This document shows, piece by piece, positions 1 through 5,820 of a DNA stretch of 5,820 bases. The stretch comes from Betaproteobacteria bacterium. GTDB taxonomy: Bacteria; Pseudomonadota; Gammaproteobacteria; Burkholderiales; Burkholderiaceae_C. Under the pieces are notes generated by a model. That model worked only from the letters and a program-made list of their open reading frames with translations, did no database searches and was not told where the DNA came from. The stretch's first letter is position 1; every line of letters starts with the position of its first letter. The DNA lies in the NCBI GenBank assembly GCA_009923895.1, contig RFSP01000127.1, positions 1 to 5,820 on the forward strand, read 5' to 3'. The position numbers and the translations under genes were made by a program.

Positions 1-2
1 GT

Positions 3-554
3 GTCGAACAGCCAGACTCGGGCGAGGTGGTCATTGGCAAGACGGCCCAGTTGGCCTTCGTCGATCAAAGTCGCGAAAACCTCGCCAATGACAAGACGGT
101 CTGGGAAGACGTGTCGGGTGGCCTGGACAACATCGTCGTGGGGCAGTTCGTGATGCCCAGCCGCGCCTATCTCGGCCGATTCAACTTCAAGGGCAACGAC
201 CAGCAAAAGATGGTCGGCAACCTCTCAGGCGGTGAGCGTGGCCGCTTGCATTTGGCCAAGACCTTGGCCAAGGGCGGCAATGTCTTGTTGCTGGACGAGC
301 CTTCCAACGATTTGGACGTGGAAACGCTGCGTGCGCTCGAAGAGGCCTTGCTGGAGTTTGCCGGCAGTGCTCTGGTGATCAGCCACGATCGCTGGTTCTT
401 GGACCGCATTTGCACGCACATCCTGGCGGCCGAGGGAGAGTCTCAATGGATCTTCTTCAACGGCAACTACCAAGAATATGAAGCCGACAAGGTCAAACGC
501 CTGGGCGAAGAAGGCGCTCGGCCCAAGCGGGTGCGCTACAAGCCGATTGCGTGA
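3..554 (+). CDS. ettA: Energy-dependent translational throttle protein EttA (ABC-F ATPase), 3' part only
   Basis: This is the C-terminal 183 residues of an ABC-F protein. The reading frame is open to the left edge, so the start lies outside the window and the GTG at base 27 is internal. EttA binds the ribosomal E site and gates entry into elongation according to the ATP/ADP ratio (known for E. coli EttA). The visible part belongs to the second nucleotide-binding domain: the family-typical stretch MPSRAYLGRFNFKG, the ABC signature LSGGERGRLHLAK, the Walker B region VLLLDEPSNDLD with its catalytic Glu, and the switch His in VISHDRWFLD. The C-terminus PKRVRYKPIA also matches EttA better than Uup or YheS. 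The first domain, the arm and the second Walker A are not visible. The D-loop reads SNDLD where E. coli EttA has TNDLD, a mild change. The gene converges with mak with no spacer. Confidence 0.95.
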   Translation, partial: VEQPDSGEVVIGKTAQLAFVDQSRENLANDKTVWEDVSGGLDNIVVGQFVMPSRAYLGRFNFKGNDQQKMVGNLSGGERGRLHLAKTLAKGGNVLLLDEPSNDLDVETLRALEEALLEFAGSALVISHDRWFLDRICTHILAAEGESQWIFFNGNYQEYEADKVKRLGEEGARPKRVRYKPIA

Positions 555-1469
555 TTACCGCCACAGCCAGGCGGCCCCTCGCACGCCAGACGCGTCCCCA
601 TGGACGCTGGGCCGCAGCTTTGTTCTGACGGCATCTTTGAGCCCACCTGAAAACACCCACTGGCTCCACAGCGCAGGGACCCGTTCGTACAGATGTGGCA
701 TCAGCGACACGCCGCCGCCCAACACAATGACGTCGGGGTCCAGCAAGTTGATGACCCCTGCCAAGGCTTTGGCCAGCCGCACCGAGTGACGCTCGAGCGT
801 GGCGATGCAGGCCGAGTCTCCGGCTGCGGCCCGCTGCGCGACTTCACCTGTGGTGATCCTTTGTCCCGTCACGTATTCGTGATCGCGCGCGATGCCGGTG
901 CCACTGAGGACCGTCTCATTGCATCCGCGCTGGCCGCAGTAGCAATCAAATTTCGGGTCTGATGCCTCGGCCCATGGCAAGGGTATGTGACCAAATTCAC
1001 CAGCCAAGCCATTGGGCCCCGTCAACACGCGGCCATTCACCGCAATGCCCGCACCATTGCCTGTGCCCAGGATCACGGCAAACACCACAGGGTGTCCCGC
1101 TCCTGCGCCATCGGTGGCTTCTGACAAGGCCAAGCAGTTCGCATCATTGGCAAAACGCACCGGCCGCTTGAGGGCCAACGTCAAATCCCGTTCAATGGCC
1201 TGGCCATTCATCCAAGTGCTGTTGGCGTTTTTCAGCAGACCCTCTGGCGTGAGGCTGCCGGGCCCACCCAAACCCACCGTCATTCCTTGGCGGCCTGTGG
1301 CTTCATCTCCCGCCTCGACCAGACCCACCAGAGCACCGAGGGTGGCGGCGTAGTCGTCTCGCGGGGTGGCAATGCGCTTTTCCCATTGTGTCGAGCCGTC
1401 GGGGCCTAGCACCACCGCATGGATCTTGGTGCCCCCCAAATCAATGCCCATGGACAAGGGGTGCGTCAT
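555..1469 (-). CDS. mak: ROK-family fructokinase (Mak-like)
   Basis: This is a 304-residue sugar kinase that probably phosphorylates fructose to fructose 6-phosphate with ATP in the cytosol. ROK features, numbered from the start at 1469, are the N-terminal phosphate loop DLGGTK (10-15), the catalytic Asp109 in FANDANC, GTGNGAG (135-141), and a zinc site made of His161 (GEFGH) and Cys176, Cys178 and Cys183 (CYCGQRGC). The second nucleotide-binding segment is DPDVIVLGGG (244-253). Shared stretches such as TPRDDY, KNANSTW and the C-terminal SGVRGAAWLW resemble E. coli Mak more than NagK or glucokinase. The frame extends to 1499, but the ATG at 1467-1469 overlaps the stop of the upstream aminopeptidase as ATGA and is preferred. 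A further Met at 1451 would also keep the whole domain. No good Shine-Dalgarno is visible, which fits translation coupled to the upstream gene. Fructose as substrate is inferred from similarity; another hexose is possible. Confidence 0.9.
   Translation of the reverse strand: MTHPLSMGIDLGGTKIHAVVLGPDGSTQWEKRIATPRDDYAATLGALVGLVEAGDEATGRQGMTVGLGGPGSLTPEGLLKNANSTWMNGQAIERDLTLALKRPVRFANDANCLALSEATDGAGAGHPVVFAVILGTGNGAGIAVNGRVLTGPNGLAGEFGHIPLPWAEASDPKFDCYCGQRGCNETVLSGTGIARDHEYVTGQRITTGEVAQRAAAGDSACIATLERHSVRLAKALAGVINLLDPDVIVLGGGVSLMPHLYERVPALWSQWVFSGGLKDAVRTKLRPSVHGDASGVRGAAWLWR
1466..1469 (-). other. ATGA stop/start overlap between aminopeptidase and mak
   Basis: On the minus strand the bases read ATGA, giving the mak ATG (1469-1467) and the aminopeptidase TGA (1468-1466). 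Such overlaps usually allow terminating ribosomes to restart on the next gene. No strong Shine-Dalgarno sits before this ATG, which agrees with coupling. It supports the choice of the mak start and means the two genes share a transcript. Confidence 0.8.
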
Positions 1470-3319
1470 GACAGCGGTTCGGTGCGTTCCATCAACCAAG
1501 CCAAAGCTGCACCCTGTACGCGAGGCGCCAGGCGTTCACGGACCATGGCGTGGTAATCGTTGAGCCAGGCCACCTCGTCGTCTCGAAGCAAGGAGCGGTC
1601 AATGCAGCGGGTGTCTATGGGGCACAGCGTCAGCGTCTCGAATTTCAAAAATTCGCCGAACGTGGTCCCCTCAGAGGTGGCGGCCGGTACGTTGAGCACC
1701 AAGTTTTCAATGCGCACACCCCACTGGCCGGGGCGGTACACCCCAGGCTCAATGGAGGTGATCATGCCCAATTCCATGGCCATGGTGGCATCAGGAATGG
1801 CCTTGCTGATGCTCTGCGGGCCTTCATGCACGTTGAGAAAGTATCCCACCCCATGGCCCGTGCCATGGCCAAACTCAATGCCTTGGGACCACAGCGGGGC
1901 GCGTGCCAGCGCATCGAGCATGGGGCTCAGCGTTCCTTTGGGGAACACCGCACGACTCAGGTTCATGGTGCCCTTGAGCACCAAGGTGTAGTCGCGTTTC
2001 ATGGCGGCAGTCACCTCGCCGATGGGCCAAACGCGGGTGATGTCGGTGGTGCCACCCAAGTACTGCCCCCCCGAGTCAATGAGCAGCAAACCGTGGCCCT
2101 CAATGGAGGCATGCGCCTCGTCGGTGGCGCGGTAGTGAGGCAGTGCGCCGTTGGCGTTGAAGCCTGCGATGGTTGAAAAGCTCAAGCCCACGAATCCTCG
2201 GCGTCGCGCCCGCGCAGCGCTCAATTGCTCGTCGACCGTCAGCTCGGTGAGGGGAGTTTCCGGGGGAAGACCTTGTGCCGTCGCCTGTTGACGTCGCGCC
2301 AATTCCGCTTCAAACCACGCGTAGAACTCGCACATGGCGGCCCCATCTTCAGCCATGGCTTCACGAATGTGCACGGCATCGGCCTCGGATTTGCGGCTCT
2401 TGAGCACCGTGCTGGGATTGATGGCCTCGATCACCTTCACACCGTCGGCCACTTGCTCACGCAAGCCCCAGGTGATGCGTTTGGGATCGACCAGCAAGTT
2501 GTCGTGTGAACCCAGGGCACCCAAGGCAGATCCGGCTTGAGAGTAGTCCGCTACTTGAATGCCGTCACTGGCCAGGCGCTCTTGCAAGGCCGCGTCGATT
2601 TTTCCACGCCCCACAAACAGCGTGGCTGCCTGCCCGTCCATCAGAAGGTGGGCCAGGAACACCGGGTTGTATTGAACGTCGGATCCGCGCAGATTGGTCA
2701 ACCAGGCGATGTCGTCGACGGTCGAAATGAAATGATGCGTCGCACCATGGCGAGACATTGCTTCGCGCACCTGAGACATCTTGTCCTTGCGACTCAGCCC
2801 GGCATGGGGCGCCAGGTGTTCGTAAATGGGTTGAGCGGGAAGACTGGGGCGATCCTGCCAAATGGATTCGGCGGCGTCCCAGTCGGTCCTCAGGCCAACG
2901 CCTCGCCGTTCCAGCGCTTGGGTCAACAGGTGGGCAGAAGCCAAACTCAACACCTGGCCGTCCACCGACAAGGTGTGTCCGGGCTCCACATGCTGAGCGA
3001 TCCAATCGATGTAGACCGTGGCCGCACCGGTGGCGATTTTGACCAGATCAATGCCGCTGTGGGCCAATTCACCCTCCGCTTGTTCCCAGTAGCGGCTGTC
3101 TGCAAAGAGCACCGCCTGATCCAAGGTGACCACCAAAGTGCCCATCGATCCGGTGAACCCAGAGAGCCACACACGGGTCTGCCAGCGTGCGGGGAGGTAT
3201 TCACTCAGGTGAGGGTCGGCACTGGGCACCAGCAAGGCATGAACGCCTTGTTGGCGCAAACAGTCGCGCAATTGGTCGATGCGAACGCGCACGGAAGAGG
3301 TCCGAGTGTCCAAAGTCAT
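1466..3319 (-). CDS. Xaa-Pro aminopeptidase, M24B family, long three-domain form
   Basis: This 617-residue metallopeptidase removes an N-terminal residue that precedes proline, probably in the cytosol, since no signal peptide is visible. It has the long architecture of eukaryotic XPNPEP1: two creatinase-like N-terminal domains (about 10-150 and 165-310), a pita-bread catalytic domain (about 315-545) and a short C-terminal M24 extension (about 555-617). All five dinuclear metal ligands are present: Asp415 and Asp426 (IDSGGQY and TTDITR), His489 (HGTGHGVG), Glu524 (SIEPGVY) and Glu538 (RIENLVL). The substrate-binding His395 (LPHYR) and His498 (NVHEG) are also present. It is clearly longer than E. 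coli PepP (about 440 residues), so I give no symbol, though many annotators write pepP. The ATG at 3319 lies only one base after GAGGAG; a TTG two codons later has a better spacing of seven bases. The 3' end overlaps the mak start by four bases. Confidence 0.94.
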   Translation of the reverse strand: MTLDTRTSSVRVRIDQLRDCLRQQGVHALLVPSADPHLSEYLPARWQTRVWLSGFTGSMGTLVVTLDQAVLFADSRYWEQAEGELAHSGIDLVKIATGAATVYIDWIAQHVEPGHTLSVDGQVLSLASAHLLTQALERRGVGLRTDWDAAESIWQDRPSLPAQPIYEHLAPHAGLSRKDKMSQVREAMSRHGATHHFISTVDDIAWLTNLRGSDVQYNPVFLAHLLMDGQAATLFVGRGKIDAALQERLASDGIQVADYSQAGSALGALGSHDNLLVDPKRITWGLREQVADGVKVIEAINPSTVLKSRKSEADAVHIREAMAEDGAAMCEFYAWFEAELARRQQATAQGLPPETPLTELTVDEQLSAARARRRGFVGLSFSTIAGFNANGALPHYRATDEAHASIEGHGLLLIDSGGQYLGGTTDITRVWPIGEVTAAMKRDYTLVLKGTMNLSRAVFPKGTLSPMLDALARAPLWSQGIEFGHGTGHGVGYFLNVHEGPQSISKAIPDATMAMELGMITSIEPGVYRPGQWGVRIENLVLNVPAATSEGTTFGEFLKFETLTLCPIDTRCIDRSLLRDDEVAWLNDYHAMVRERLAPRVQGAALAWLMERTEPLS

Positions 3320-3320
3320 G

Positions 3321-3326
3321 CTCCTC
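3321..3326 (-). promoter_or_regulatory. Shine-Dalgarno GAGGAG before the aminopeptidase gene
   Basis: The minus strand reads GAGGAG, then one base, then the ATG at 3319. One base is too close for efficient use with that ATG. The same motif is seven bases from a TTG at 3313-3311, the third codon, so translation may really begin at TTG, giving a protein two residues shorter. Which start is used cannot be decided from sequence alone. Confidence 0.55.
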
Positions 3327-3331
3327 AGAAG

Positions 3332-3345
3332 GGCCCAGGAGGGCC
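3332..3345 (-). promoter_or_regulatory. Small GC hairpin in the aminopeptidase leader
   Basis: On the minus strand GGCCC and GGGCC can pair around a UCCU loop, ending six bases before the GAGGAG ribosome site. The same segment contains CUCCU, which is complementary to AGGAG in that site, so two alternative pairings are possible. One would hide the ribosome site and the other would leave it free. The stem is only five base pairs and could be chance in GC-rich DNA. Confidence 0.3.
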
Positions 3346-3385
3346 AGACGCTATGCTACAGCGAAGCCATGCCCTGATTGCCACA

Positions 3386-3415
3386 GATTGCCGCGGCCCT
3401 TTGGGCCTCGCAATG
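3386..3415. repeat. Palindromic intergenic repeat, copy 1
   Basis: This is a 30-base unit repeated exactly at 3427-3456; the match extends to 34 of 35 bases (3386-3420 against 3427-3461). It is an imperfect inverted repeat. ATTGC (3387-3391) pairs with GCAAT (3410-3414), and GGCCC (3395-3399) pairs with GGGCC (3403-3407) around a TTT loop, with a small asymmetric bulge between the two stems. On the kyn transcript it would form a hairpin, but no U-run follows, so it is not a classic rho-independent terminator. It resembles REP-like dispersed elements; only a genome-wide search could show this. Confidence 0.85.
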
Positions 3416-3426
3416 ACGCAAGGGGC

Positions 3427-3456
3427 GATTGCCGCGGCCCTTTGGGCCTCGCAATG
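3427..3456. repeat. Palindromic intergenic repeat, copy 2
   Basis: This is the second exact copy of the 30-base unit at 3386-3415, in the same orientation, 41 bases apart start to start with an 11-base spacer. It has the same hairpin potential, with stems ATTGC/GCAAT and GGCCC/GGGCC. It begins 13 bases after the kynA stop codon in the direction of transcription. It is therefore placed to protect the kyn mRNA 3' end or to reduce read-through into the aminopeptidase gene. Confidence 0.85.
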
Positions 3457-3469
3457 GCGCAGACCGCCC

Positions 3470-4357
3470 TCACAATGCCGTGCGAAGGGTCCAGATTTCT
3501 GGAAAAAGGACCACGTCGAGCATTTTGCGCAAGTAGTTCACCCCACTGGTGCCGCCCGTTCCCCGCTTGAACCCAATGACGCGCTCCACGGTGGTGACAT
3601 GGCGGAATCGCCAAAGTCGAAACGCGTCTTCCAGGTCGGTGAGTTCCTCGCCCAACTGATAAAGATCCCAATGCGCTTTGGGGTGCCGATACACCTCTAA
3701 CCAAGCGCCTTCAACTCCCGGGCTTGCGACGTAGGGCTGTGTCCAATCACGCTGCAGATGAGACTCCGGCACCGGCAGGCCTCGGCGGGCCAGGAGCTTC
3801 AGGCTCTCGTCGTAGAGACTGGGGGCTTGATAGGTGGCCAGGACCTTGGCATGCAAATCGGGGCGATGCGCGTGAGCTTGAAGCATGGCGGCATTCTTGT
3901 TGCCCAACATGAACTCGACGCATCGGTACTGCCAACTTTGAAACCCGCTGGAATTGGCGAGGTACGATCGAATGGCACTGTATTCAGGCGGTGTCATCGT
4001 CGACAAAACATCCCACGCGTGGACCAGCTGCTCCATGACGCGACTCACCCGGGCCAACATTTTGAACGCATCGTGCAATTCGTCCTGCGCGACGGATCGA
4101 ACCGCTGCGTGCAATTCATGCAAGAGCAATTTCATCCACAGCTCACTAGTTTGGTGCTGCACGATGAACAACATCTCGTTGTGATCGGGGGACAAGGGGT
4201 GCTGAGCCTGAAGAATGGCGTCCAGGTGCAGGTAGTCCCCGTAACTCATGTCCTTGGAAAAATCGGTTTTTGCGCCTTCCTCCTGAACAACGCGCTCGCC
4301 GTGATGAAAAGGGCAACCCGCCTCAGAAGGTGGCGTCGGCGGCGTCTTGGGCTGCAT
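3470..4357 (-). CDS. kynA: Tryptophan 2,3-dioxygenase
   Basis: This haem enzyme inserts O2 into L-tryptophan to give N-formylkynurenine, the first step of the kynurenine pathway, in the cytosol. The open frame starts at 4363 (297 residues). I prefer the second ATG at 4357 (295 residues) because GGAG is six bases from it but directly touches the first. Numbered from 4363, the residues matching the Xanthomonas campestris enzyme are Phe66 and His70 (LFIVQHQTSELW), Tyr128 and Arg132 (PPEYSAIR), the haem ligand His255 (FRHVTTVER) and Thr269 in GFKRGTGGTSG; the offset from that enzyme is a constant 15. The N-terminal tail before MSYGDYL is proline-rich and holds CPFHH, similar to tails I recall in other betaproteobacterial KynA proteins. 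The gene is last in the kynBUA cluster, close behind kynU, and is followed by palindromic repeats. It looks intact. Confidence 0.96.
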   Translation of the reverse strand: MQPKTPPTPPSEAGCPFHHGERVVQEEGAKTDFSKDMSYGDYLHLDAILQAQHPLSPDHNEMLFIVQHQTSELWMKLLLHELHAAVRSVAQDELHDAFKMLARVSRVMEQLVHAWDVLSTMTPPEYSAIRSYLANSSGFQSWQYRCVEFMLGNKNAAMLQAHAHRPDLHAKVLATYQAPSLYDESLKLLARRGLPVPESHLQRDWTQPYVASPGVEGAWLEVYRHPKAHWDLYQLGEELTDLEDAFRLWRFRHVTTVERVIGFKRGTGGTSGVNYLRKMLDVVLFPEIWTLRTAL

Positions 4358-4363
4358 CTGCAT

Positions 4364-4367
4364 CTCC
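4364..4367 (-). promoter_or_regulatory. Shine-Dalgarno GGAG that decides the kynA start
   Basis: The minus strand reads GGAGATGCAGATG. GGAG directly abuts the first ATG (4363) but lies six bases before the second (4357), a normal distance. The second ATG is therefore the more likely start. The site lies in the short gap just after the kynU stop. Confidence 0.6.
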
Positions 4368-4373
4368 GGCCGG

Positions 4374-5660
4374 TCAGGTCACTGCGGCACGTTGGGCAAA
4401 GCGGGGTTCTTGCCACTGGCCGCTGTGGAGCACGTCGCGCAGGTGTTCCACCGCATCCCAAACGTCGACAAAGCGCACGGTCAGGGGTGTGAAACCAAAT
4501 CGCAAGACATCGGGCGCGCGGAAGTCGCCAATCACACCGCGGGCGATCAGCGCTTGCATGATGGCGTAGGCCCCGCTGGGGTGAGTCAAACACACTTGGC
4601 TGCCTCGCAGCAGATGCGCTGTGGGGGATGTCAAGGTGAGACTTTGTCCTTCACAACGCTCAGCCACCAATTGAGCGAAGAGGTCGGTCAACGCCAGAGA
4701 CTTTTCGCGCAAGGCATCCATGCCCCCCAAGTGTTGTGCAGCCAGGACCGTGTCCACGCCGCACTCCAATGCGGCCATCGACAAAATGGGCGGCGTGCCG
4801 CACAAGAAACGGGTGATCCCTGGCGCCGGCGCATAGTGAGGCGAGAACTCAAAGGGCGCCGCATGTCCAATCCAACCCGACAACGGTTGCCAAAACCGCT
4901 CCACATGTCGGGGATGCGCCCAGACAAAGGCGGGGGCTCCCGGGCCCCCATTGAGGTACTTGTAGCCGCAGCCCACGGCAAAGTCTGCATCGCAGCCCTT
5001 CAAGTCCACAGGCACCGCTCCCGCAGAGTGCGCCAAGTCCCACAAGGCCAAGGCCCCCACGTCATGAGCCGCCCGCGTCAGTACCGCCATGTCGTGCATC
5101 CGACCGGTTCGGTAGTTCACGTGGGTCAACATCAGCAGGGCCACATCGGCATCCAGGTGGGTCACCAGATCTTCGGGCCGATCGACCATGACCAGGCGCA
5201 AGCCACGCTCTCGCGCCAAAGACTCTGCAATGTACAAATCGGTGGGGAAATTGCTGCGCTCCGACAGAATCACGCGCCGCGTGGGGCTGTCTTGTTGGGC
5301 CACGCTCAAAGCGGCGCTCAGCGCCTTGAACAAATTCACGGACGTCGAGTCCGCCACCACCAATTCACCCGCGCCCGCTCCAACCAAGCGCGCGATCTTG
5401 TCGCCCACGCGGTGAGGCAGGTCCATCCATCCGGCGTTATTCCAGCTGCGGATCAAGTCCTGGCCCCACTCCTTTTCCATCACCTCTTGCACCCGCGCTG
5501 CAGTGGCGCGCGGGAGCATTCCCAAGGAGTTGCCGTCCAGATAGATGACCCCTTGCGGCAGCACAAATTGCTCGCGCAAATGCGCCAATTTGTCGGCCCC
5601 GTCCATGGCCACACAGTGATCGCGAGACACTTCGCGCAGAGGCTCAGCAAAAGAGGTCAT
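4374..5660 (-). CDS. kynU: Kynureninase
   Basis: This 428-residue enzyme depends on pyridoxal phosphate (PLP) and cleaves L-kynurenine to anthranilate and L-alanine. It has the fold of class V (type I) aminotransferases and is about the usual bacterial length. Visible features are YLDGNSLGMLP (40-50), the PLP-contacting region SNFPTD (136-141, with Phe138 and Asp141), Asp208 and His211 in WDLAHSAGA, and the Schiff-base Lys234 after Tyr233 in GCGYKYLNGGPG. The segment RFLCGTPPILSM (284-295) is also family-typical. Spacings agree with Pseudomonas fluorescens KynU with an offset of seven. The ATG at 5660 overlaps the kynB stop as ATGA, which supports this start; only a weak GAGA precedes it. kynA begins about 16 bases after its stop. 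All expected residues are present and I see no damage. Confidence 0.96.
   Translation of the reverse strand: MTSFAEPLREVSRDHCVAMDGADKLAHLREQFVLPQGVIYLDGNSLGMLPRATAARVQEVMEKEWGQDLIRSWNNAGWMDLPHRVGDKIARLVGAGAGELVVADSTSVNLFKALSAALSVAQQDSPTRRVILSERSNFPTDLYIAESLARERGLRLVMVDRPEDLVTHLDADVALLMLTHVNYRTGRMHDMAVLTRAAHDVGALALWDLAHSAGAVPVDLKGCDADFAVGCGYKYLNGGPGAPAFVWAHPRHVERFWQPLSGWIGHAAPFEFSPHYAPAPGITRFLCGTPPILSMAALECGVDTVLAAQHLGGMDALREKSLALTDLFAQLVAERCEGQSLTLTSPTAHLLRGSQVCLTHPSGAYAIMQALIARGVIGDFRAPDVLRFGFTPLTVRFVDVWDAVEHLRDVLHSGQWQEPRFAQRAAVT
5657..5660 (-). other. ATGA stop/start overlap between kynB and kynU
   Basis: The minus strand reads ATGA, with the kynU ATG at 5660-5658 and the kynB TGA at 5659-5657. 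It indicates a shared transcript and probable translational coupling of the two enzymes that act in consecutive steps. Confidence 0.8.
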
Positions 5661-5820
5661 GGCAATTCTCGCAATACAGCACGAACGGGAGACGCGTCAC
5701 AAGACATCCACTTCAGCGGCAAGGCGATGAGCTCGTAGTCGCCTTCCGGCACATCGTCCAAGACCAGATTCTCCAGCACACGCAAATCGCGTTGTCGCAG
5801 CACCTGGTGGCTGTCCAGCG
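5657..5820 (-). CDS. kynB: Kynurenine formamidase (arylformamidase), C-terminal part only
   Basis: The minus-strand frame ending in the TGA at 5659-5657 stays open to the right edge and gives the last 53 residues of a protein whose start lies outside the window. Its sequence includes RVLENLVLDDVP, EGDYELIALPLK and, at the end, ASPVRAVLREL. This is the characteristic C-terminus of bacterial KynB, a metal-dependent cyclase-family hydrolase that converts N-formylkynurenine to kynurenine and formate. The metal-binding HxxxHxD region lies further upstream and is not visible. The position directly before kynU and the ATGA overlap support the call. The residues WMSC follow LPLK where I recall more variable residues in relatives, so this is not remarkable. 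In related bacteria a divergent Lrp/AsnC-type regulator, kynR, often sits upstream of kynB, but it cannot be seen here. Confidence 0.92.
   Translation of the reverse strand, partial: LDSHQVLRQRDLRVLENLVLDDVPEGDYELIALPLKWMSCDASPVRAVLRELP

Larger units (their letters stand above)
3320..3469. other. Intergenic region between kynA and the aminopeptidase gene
   Basis: This 150-base stretch is the only sizeable non-coding gap in the window. It holds two copies of a 30-base palindromic repeat near the kynA side. A short 10-base near-repeat follows (GATTGCC at 3376-3382 and again at 3386-3392). Beside the aminopeptidase start there is a small GC hairpin and a Shine-Dalgarno. I see no convincing sigma-70 promoter. 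The best minus-strand -10 candidate is TAGCAT (four of six matches, near 3353-3358), with no acceptable -35. A promoter of another type, or read-through from kynA, remains possible. Confidence 0.7.

Noticed and set aside
558..574. Possible terminator hairpin CCGCC/GGCGG just after ettA
   Set aside because: The stem has only five base pairs with a seven-base loop, lies inside mak codons, and has no T-run on either strand.
1770..1880. Cluster of CCATGG and GCCATGG palindromes
   Set aside because: They encode Met, Ala and Gly-His codons within the conserved aminopeptidase catalytic domain and need no separate explanation.
1550..2176. Plus-strand open frame of 208 codons opposite the aminopeptidase catalytic domain
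   Set aside because: It is a compositional shadow of a gene whose metal ligands are all intact on the minus strand.
3353..3358. Minus-strand -10-like TAGCAT upstream of the aminopeptidase
   Set aside because: Only four of six bases match and no -35 element sits at a suitable distance, so it does not support a promoter call.
3386..3456. The two palindromic units read as a minimal CRISPR array
   Set aside because: There are only two units with an 11-base spacer, far shorter than CRISPR spacers, and no cas genes are present. The strong internal palindrome fits a REP-like element better.
2537..3700. Plus-strand open frame of 387 codons across the aminopeptidase 5' half, the gap and the kynA 3' end
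   Set aside because: It lies antisense to two well-supported genes and translates the palindromic repeats as protein. No family resemblance is visible.
4347..5738. Plus-strand open frame of 463 codons covering the whole of kynU
   Set aside because: It is antisense to kynU and runs into kynA and kynB. The product is rich in Gln, His, Arg and Gly with no recognisable domain, as expected from the strand opposite a GC-rich gene. The kynU protein has all its active-site residues.

Overview
The window looks like chromosomal DNA from a betaproteobacterium, probably Burkholderiales and near the Comamonadaceae. This rests on high G+C by eye, the character of the proteins, and the gene order kynB-kynU-kynA; no search was run. 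No phage, transposon, CRISPR, tRNA or rRNA signal is visible, and I see no previously undescribed system. The window is almost entirely protein-coding.

Layout. Bases 3-554 on the plus strand are the 3' end of ettA, the ABC-F translation factor EttA. Everything else is on the minus strand. From upstream (right) to downstream (left) it reads: the 3' end of kynB (5657-5820, cut by the window edge), kynU (4374-5660), kynA (3470-4357), a 150-base gap (3320-3469) with two near-identical palindromic repeats, a three-domain Xaa-Pro aminopeptidase (1466-3319), and a ROK-family fructokinase (mak, 555-1469). The mak stop codon begins at the base next to the last base of the ettA stop codon, so the two convergent genes have no spacer.

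Function. kynBUA encodes the three steps of the first half of the aerobic kynurenine pathway. KynA opens the tryptophan indole ring to N-formylkynurenine, KynB removes the formyl group, and KynU splits kynurenine into anthranilate and alanine. kynB/kynU overlap by four bases (ATGA) and kynU/kynA are separated by about 16 bases, so the three form one compact transcription unit. The aminopeptidase and mak overlap in the same ATGA way and form a second coupled pair. That pair may be read from its own promoter or by read-through past the palindromes. A peptidase that frees N-terminal residues beside a tryptophan-degrading operon may fit general amino acid catabolism, but this link is inference and mak has no obvious tie to it.

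The points most worth checking are the tandem palindromes after kynA, the zero-gap ettA/mak junction, and two start sites where the Shine-Dalgarno spacing argues against the outermost ATG.
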